A stretch of 64,000 nucleotides of DNA from Paracoccus hibiscisoli (GTDB lineage Bacteria; Pseudomonadota; Alphaproteobacteria; Rhodobacterales; Rhodobacteraceae). The notes under the pieces were generated by a model. The model did not search any database. It saw only the letters and a list, made by a program, of their open reading frames with translations, and had not been told where the DNA came from. Position 1 is the stretch's first letter, and the number at the start of each line of letters is the position of its first letter. Positions 60,868 through 64,000 of this stretch are shown piece by piece. The DNA lies in contig NZ_SUNH01000012.1 in assembly GCF_005048265.1 (NCBI RefSeq), forward strand, positions 81,500 to 145,499, given 5' to 3'. The translations under genes were made by a program, and so were the position numbers.

Positions 60868-61611
60868 TCAGGCATGGGCCGGTTGATCCGGCCTTCCGGT
60901 CTGGGTAGGGGACAGGTCCGCCGATCCAAGGCGGATCAGTTTTTCCTGCAGCATGAACAGATGCACGCGCATCTGCTCGGCCGCCGCCTGCGGGTCGCGG
61001 GCGGCGATGGCGTCGATGATGGCGCGGTGCTGGGCCACCGGGAGGGCGTGCCCCGCCAGCCCGCCGCGCGCCCGTTCGCGCACCGCCTGCCAGGCGGCGT
61101 CCTGTCGCACGCGGTTCACGATGTCGAACAGCGACAGGAACAGCGCATTGCCTGCGGCCTCGGCGATCTGGCGGTGCAGGGTGCCGTCCCACAATTCGCC
61201 CTCATCGGCATCAAGGCACTGGGCGATACGGTCCGACAGCTCATAGAGGCGGGTGATGTGCTCGGGCTTCGCCCGCAGCGCGGCCAGTGCGGCCAGCTGC
61301 GGCTCTAGGCGCAGACGGACCTCCATGATCTCGAAGAAATTGGTCGTATCGACGATGCTGTCGCCCGCAGGGGCTGGGGCCGCCCCGCCGATGAAGGTGC
61401 CGGCGCCCTGCCTGCGGGTGATGCGCCCCTCGGCCTCCAGCACCTCCAGCGCGCGACGGATCGCGCGCCGTCCCATGCCCAGCTGCTCCGACAGCTGCCG
61501 CTCGGTCGGCATGCGGTCGCCGGTCTGACGCGATGCGTCATCGATATAAGCCCGCAACCGCGCCAGCGCGTAGGTCGAGGTCGTGTGGCCCTGATCGGTA
61601 TCGGCGTCCAT
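60868..61611 (-). CDS. GntR-family (FadR-type) regulator of the peptide operon
   Basis: A 247-residue regulator. The winged helix (about 15-75, MPTERQLSEQLGMGRRAIRRAL and RITRRQGAGTFIGG) is followed by an all-helical FCD domain (about 95-235) with FEIMEVRLRLEPQLAALAA, HRQIAEAAGN and AQHRAIIDAI, including the metal-ligand pattern of FadR-type proteins. The ATG at 61611 is used; in-frame ATGs at 61650-61662 are alternatives without a better ribosome site. Inverted repeats GAACCA-N11-TGGTT(C/T) lie directly upstream, fitting autoregulation. The effector is likely a carboxylate or amino-acid product of the pathway. Confidence 0.9.
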   Translation of the reverse strand: MDADTDQGHTTSTYALARLRAYIDDASRQTGDRMPTERQLSEQLGMGRRAIRRALEVLEAEGRITRRQGAGTFIGGAAPAPAGDSIVDTTNFFEIMEVRLRLEPQLAALAALRAKPEHITRLYELSDRIAQCLDADEGELWDGTLHRQIAEAAGNALFLSLFDIVNRVRQDAAWQAVRERARGGLAGHALPVAQHRAIIDAIAARDPQAAAEQMRVHLFMLQEKLIRLGSADLSPTQTGRPDQPAHA

Positions 61612-61615
61612 GTGC

Positions 61616-61638
61616 GAACCATTGGTGACTATTGGTTC
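61616..61638. promoter_or_regulatory. Putative GntR operator, proximal copy
   Basis: GAACCA (61616-61621) and TGGTTC (61633-61638) form a perfect inverted repeat with an 11-bp spacer that also contains a direct ATTGGT repeat exactly 10 bp apart (61621 and 61631). It lies 4 bp upstream of the GntR ATG. Confidence 0.55.
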
Positions 61639-61761
61639 ATGCTGCCACATTTCCGTCATCATGCAAGCCCGCCACTGAACTTCCTGCTCCCATCCCGCCA
61701 AAACAGCGATGGTCCTGCGTGTTCGTGCCAGACATCATGCTTTACGCAGAGGCAAACAATC

Positions 61762-61784
61762 GAACCAATTCAACGAAATGGTTT
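61762..61784. promoter_or_regulatory. Putative GntR operator, distal copy
   Basis: GAACCA (61762-61767), an 11-bp spacer and TGGTTT (61779-61784) repeat the architecture of the proximal copy with one changed base. The two copies are about 146 bp apart, which would permit looping. Confidence 0.5.
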
Positions 61785-61875
61785 ACCGTTGGAGCGGTTC
61801 TTCTCGCCGATGCCCTTTTTTTGAGCGGGTGTGAAAGATAGGGTGGTTCAATGTGTTCACACGAAGACCGCGGCT

Positions 61876-63290
61876 AGCATGTTCCATAATTCTGATTATT
61901 GAGCGATGCTGTGTAGAACCGAAGTAGAATTGTCGCGAACTGGCGAAGTTGATTTGTCGCCTCTGCCCTGAAGGCTGACGCTGTGCTGAGCAGCATGGCA
62001 CGAGGGTTTTCGACATGGGCCTTCTTCTGATGAGCGAACGCGAGCTTCAACGGATCGAGGTGCTGGCGCAGGTGCTGGACGGCAGCCTGCGCCCCACGAC
62101 GGCGGCCGATCTTCTGGGTCTGAGCCAGCGACAAGTGCAACGACTTGTGCACGATGTGCAAGACAATGGCGCCATTGCCGTCCGTCACAAGCTGCGCGGC
62201 TGTCCGTCGAACAACCGCATCAGTGATCTGAAGCGCGATTATATCCTGTCGCTGATCCGCAACGACTACCCGGATTTCGGCTCGACACTGGCCACGGAGA
62301 TGCTGGCGGAACGGCATGGCATCCGTGTCTCCTCGGAGACGCTGCGCAAATGGATGATAGCGGATGGCCTCTGGAAGAGCCGTGCGCAGCGGCACCGTGT
62401 GCATCAGCCCCGATTGCGGCGTGAACCATCGGGTGAGTTGATCCAGATCGATGGCTCGGAACACCGCTGGTTTGAGGATCGCGGCCCCGCCTGCACCTTG
62501 CTGGTCTTTGTTGACGATGCGACCGGAACCCTCATGCATTTGCGCTTTGTCCCCTCGGAGTCGACCGAGAGCTCCTTTGCGGCCCTGTCAGATTACCTGC
62601 ACGACCACGGGCTGCCGGTAGCCCTCTATTCCGACAAGCACAACGTCTTCCGCGTGAACCGCCGCGCGCCCCGGAGCGGGCATGGGATGACGCAATTTGG
62701 GCGGGCGCTCAGCGAGTTGAACATCGAGATCCTCTGCGCAAACAGTTCATAAGCCAAGGGCCGCGTCGAGCGAGCCAATCGGACTTTGCAAGACAGGCTG
62801 GTCAAGGAACTGCGCCTCGCAGGTATTAGCGACATGGCCGCAGCCAATGCTTTTCTGCCTGGCTTTATGGCTCACCACAAGTTGCGCTTCTCGCAGGCCC
62901 CTGCCCGACCGGATAACGGGCACCGGCCTTTGACCTTGGACGCTTCACGGCTGTCGGACATCCTCTGTGTGCGCGATCAGCGCCAGGCCGGCAAAAGTCT
63001 CGTGGTCGATTACGAGCGCATGAAGTTCATCCTGAAAGACGGTGAGCATGCCCGGAATGCGATCGACCGATATGTCGAGACTTACACTTATCCTGATCGG
63101 TCCCTCGAAATCCGTTGGAAGGGTATCTCGCTACCCTATCGCATCTTCAACCCTGCACAGCAGCGCGTCACCCATGCCGCAGTGACCGAGAACAAGCGCC
63201 TGAGCGAGGTTCTGGCCCATGTGATGGCCGCCAGAAGGTTGCCCCGCCGGAGGTCGGACCAGCTGGCAAGCAGCGCAGCCGACACGCGCT
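61876..63290 (+). mobile_element. Decayed insertion sequence, ISNCY/IS1202-like
   Basis: The element is defined by its transposase (62015-63292, broken) and by the AT-rich, repeat-bearing left flank. The left boundary is approximate. The right side has no recognisable inverted repeat: the transposase frame runs directly into the phnE remnant, so the right end was deleted. The sequence is inert unless complemented. Confidence 0.6.
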
Positions 63291-63292
63291 GA
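62015..63292 (+). pseudogene. ISNCY-type transposase interrupted by an in-frame stop
   Basis: The frame reads a helix-turn-helix N-terminus (AADLLGLSQRQVQRLVHDVQ), then a DDE catalytic core: first Asp in IQIDGSEHRWF, second Asp in LYSDKHNVF, and Glu in GRVERANRTLQDR. A TAA at 62750-62752 interrupts it in the segment CANSS-stop-AKGRVERANR; the two parts (62015-62752 and 62753-63292) are in the same frame, so a single C-to-T change of a Gln codon would explain it. The missing residue is just before the catalytic Glu. The C-terminal end coincides with the junction to phnE. Confidence 0.85.
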
Positions 63293-63590
63293 CCCCAGCC
63301 AGATCGAGGCCGTGACGGCCACCGGCGCCGGCGCCGCGCAGGTGCTGACCTACGGGATCGTACCGCAGGTGCTGCCAGCCTTATGGGGGATTACGGTGTT
63401 CCGGTGGGACATCAACATCCGCGAAAGCACCATCCTGGGGCTGGGCGGGGCGGGCGGGCTGGGGTTGAAGTTGCAGGCCTCGCTGAACACACTGGCCTGG
63501 CCGCAGGTCACGATGATCCTGATCGTGATCCTGGGGACGGTCGTCGTGTCAGAATGGATTTCCGGAACGGTGCTGCGCGCGTTGATCTAA
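63291..63590 (+). pseudogene. phnE: phnE remnant, phosphonate ABC permease C-terminus
   Basis: About 100 codons of the phosphonate permease remain. The EAA loop region (DPSQIEAVTATGAGAAQVL, YGIVPQVLPALWG) and the last helices (RWDINIRESTILGLGGAGG and VTMILIVILGTVVVSEW) are typical of PhnE, ending with TAA. The N-terminal two thirds are missing and are replaced by the truncated transposon. No other phn gene is in the window, so the junction probably arose by deletion between an insertion in phnE and its surroundings. Confidence 0.8.
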
Positions 63591-63603
63591 GTAGTCTTCG
63601 CTA

Positions 63604-64000
63604 GGGTCAGGGCTCGTTCTTGATCACAGCCAGAACAGGACGGTTGCGGCCAATGCGATTGCGGAGAGGTAGGTTTCCGGGCACCTGTCGTAACGCGTGG
63701 CGACACGTCTGCAGTCCTTCAGACGACCGAACATGATCTCGATACGATTGCGCCTTTTATAGCGCCGCTTGTCGTATTTCACGGTCTTTTTGCGGGACTT
63801 CCGGCCGGGGATGCAGGCGCTTATCCCTTTGTCTTTCCAACGCTTCTCGCAGCCGGTCGGCGTCATATCCCCTGTCAGCCGGAAACCAGTCCGCCTTCGG
63901 CAGGCTGCCCAACAGCGCTGCCGCACCGGTGTAATCGCTGACCTGCCCTGCCGATATGAAGAACCGGATGGGACGGCCTTTCGCATCGGTGACGGCATGC
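63604..64000 (-). mobile_element. IS5-family (IS427-like) element, right part beyond window
   Basis: The end of the element is placed at GGGTCAGGGCTCGTTC, which begins at 63604 just inside a CTAG and 21 bp from the transposase stop. This fits IS427-group ends, but the partner repeat is outside the window. The phnE stop lies 13 bp away. Confidence 0.55.
63624..64000 (-). pseudogene. IS5-family transposase, C-terminal part with frameshift
   Basis: Read from the right edge, the first frame gives AVTDAKGRPIRFFISAGQ, SDYTGAAALLGSLPKAD and DRGYDADRLREAL with a catalytic Asp. An extra G (63837 or 63838) then shifts the frame, and the second frame continues KDKGISACIPGRKSRKK and RIEIMFGRLKDCRRVATRYD with the catalytic Glu, to the end ATVLFWL. 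The shift is +1, not the -1 slip used by IS elements of this group, and it lies inside the catalytic core, so it looks like an indel. The N-terminus lies outside the window. Confidence 0.8.

Larger units (their letters stand above)
61612..62014. other. Intergenic region between the GntR operon and the mobile-element zone
   Basis: About the first 265 bp are the GntR upstream region with the operator-like repeats listed separately and a further TGGTTC half-site at 61844-61849. From about 61876 the sequence becomes AT-richer (CATAATTCTGATTATTGAG), which probably marks the left end of the transposon; TTGTCGC repeats at 61930-61936 and 61954-61960 look subterminal. Short open frames here have no support as genes. 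Confidence 0.5.

Noticed and set aside
61783..62016. A 77-residue minus-strand frame upstream of the transposase
   Set aside because: It covers the presumed transposon end and GntR upstream region, has no ribosome site and no family resemblance.
1..64000. CRISPR arrays, tRNA and rRNA genes
   Set aside because: No regularly spaced repeats and no cloverleaf or rRNA-like sequence were recognised on either strand; this was by reading only, not by a model search.

Overview
The window is about 64 kb of high-GC DNA with dense, translationally coupled operons. The gene content (complete Entner-Doudoroff-type galactose pathway, aa3-type oxidase with a caa3-type CtaG assembly factor, many ABC importers, ECF sigma factor with an RskA-like anti-sigma factor, PHB esterase) points to an alphaproteobacterium of the Rhodobacterales, most like Paracoccus. 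This placement is an inference from gene content and codon usage; no rRNA or tRNA gene is visible.

Layout. (1) 1-1033: gmd (GDP-mannose dehydratase), cut by the left edge. (2) 1.2-15.9 kb: a divergent galactoside regulon around an IclR regulator. One arm (minus strand) encodes a sugar-binding protein, two permeases, a GH36 alpha-galactosidase, dgoK, dgoA and an SMP-30 lactonase. The other arm (plus strand) encodes the IclR protein, the transport ATPase, a galactose dehydrogenase, dgoD and a GH2 beta-galactosidase, with galM convergent at its end. Together these import alpha- and beta-galactosides and convert galactose to pyruvate and glyceraldehyde 3-phosphate. (3) 15.9-20.5 kb: ECF sigma and anti-sigma factors, an orphan pyridine nucleotide-disulfide oxidoreductase, a metallo-hydrolase-like protein and a secreted DUF4394 protein. 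(4) 20.6-28.6 kb: LysE exporter with Lrp regulator, a HisKA_2 histidine kinase, an FAD/NAD(P) protein, a ribbon-helix-helix regulator with a PHB-depolymerase-like esterase behind a 36-bp palindrome, and an AI-2E-family transporter fused to two C-terminal sensory-type domains. (5) 28.6-34.8 kb: a four-gene glycosyltransferase operon headed by a sucrose-phosphate-synthase/phosphatase-like fusion, with a divergent sulfotransferase.

(6) 34.9-42.8 kb: a SulP anion transporter behind a structured leader, a tandem universal stress protein, an orphan peptide-binding protein, a sodium:solute symporter with a 61-residue partner, and a Na/Pi cotransporter. (7) 43.0-53.9 kb: respiratory genes (CoxII, fused CoxI-III, CtaG, a CopD-like protein, DUF2231, a ferric-reductase-like flavoprotein), a PQQ-type sugar dehydrogenase, a chemoreceptor and a PNPOx-like protein. 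(8) 53.9-61.6 kb: an operon of GntR regulator, peptide-binding protein, two permeases, a gamma-glutamyltransferase without signal peptide and a double ATPase, resembling a glutathione or gamma-glutamyl-peptide import and breakdown system. (9) 61.9-64.0 kb: a decayed mobile-element zone with a transposase broken by a nonsense codon, fused directly to a phnE remnant, then an IS5-family transposase with a frameshift cut by the right edge.

The points most worth following are these: matching GAACCA/TGGTTC operator-like repeats that tie the GntR operon to the orphan binding protein 20 kb away; the 36-bp palindrome that overlaps a ribosome binding site; the SulP leader; and three convergent gene pairs whose stop codons share one CTAG.
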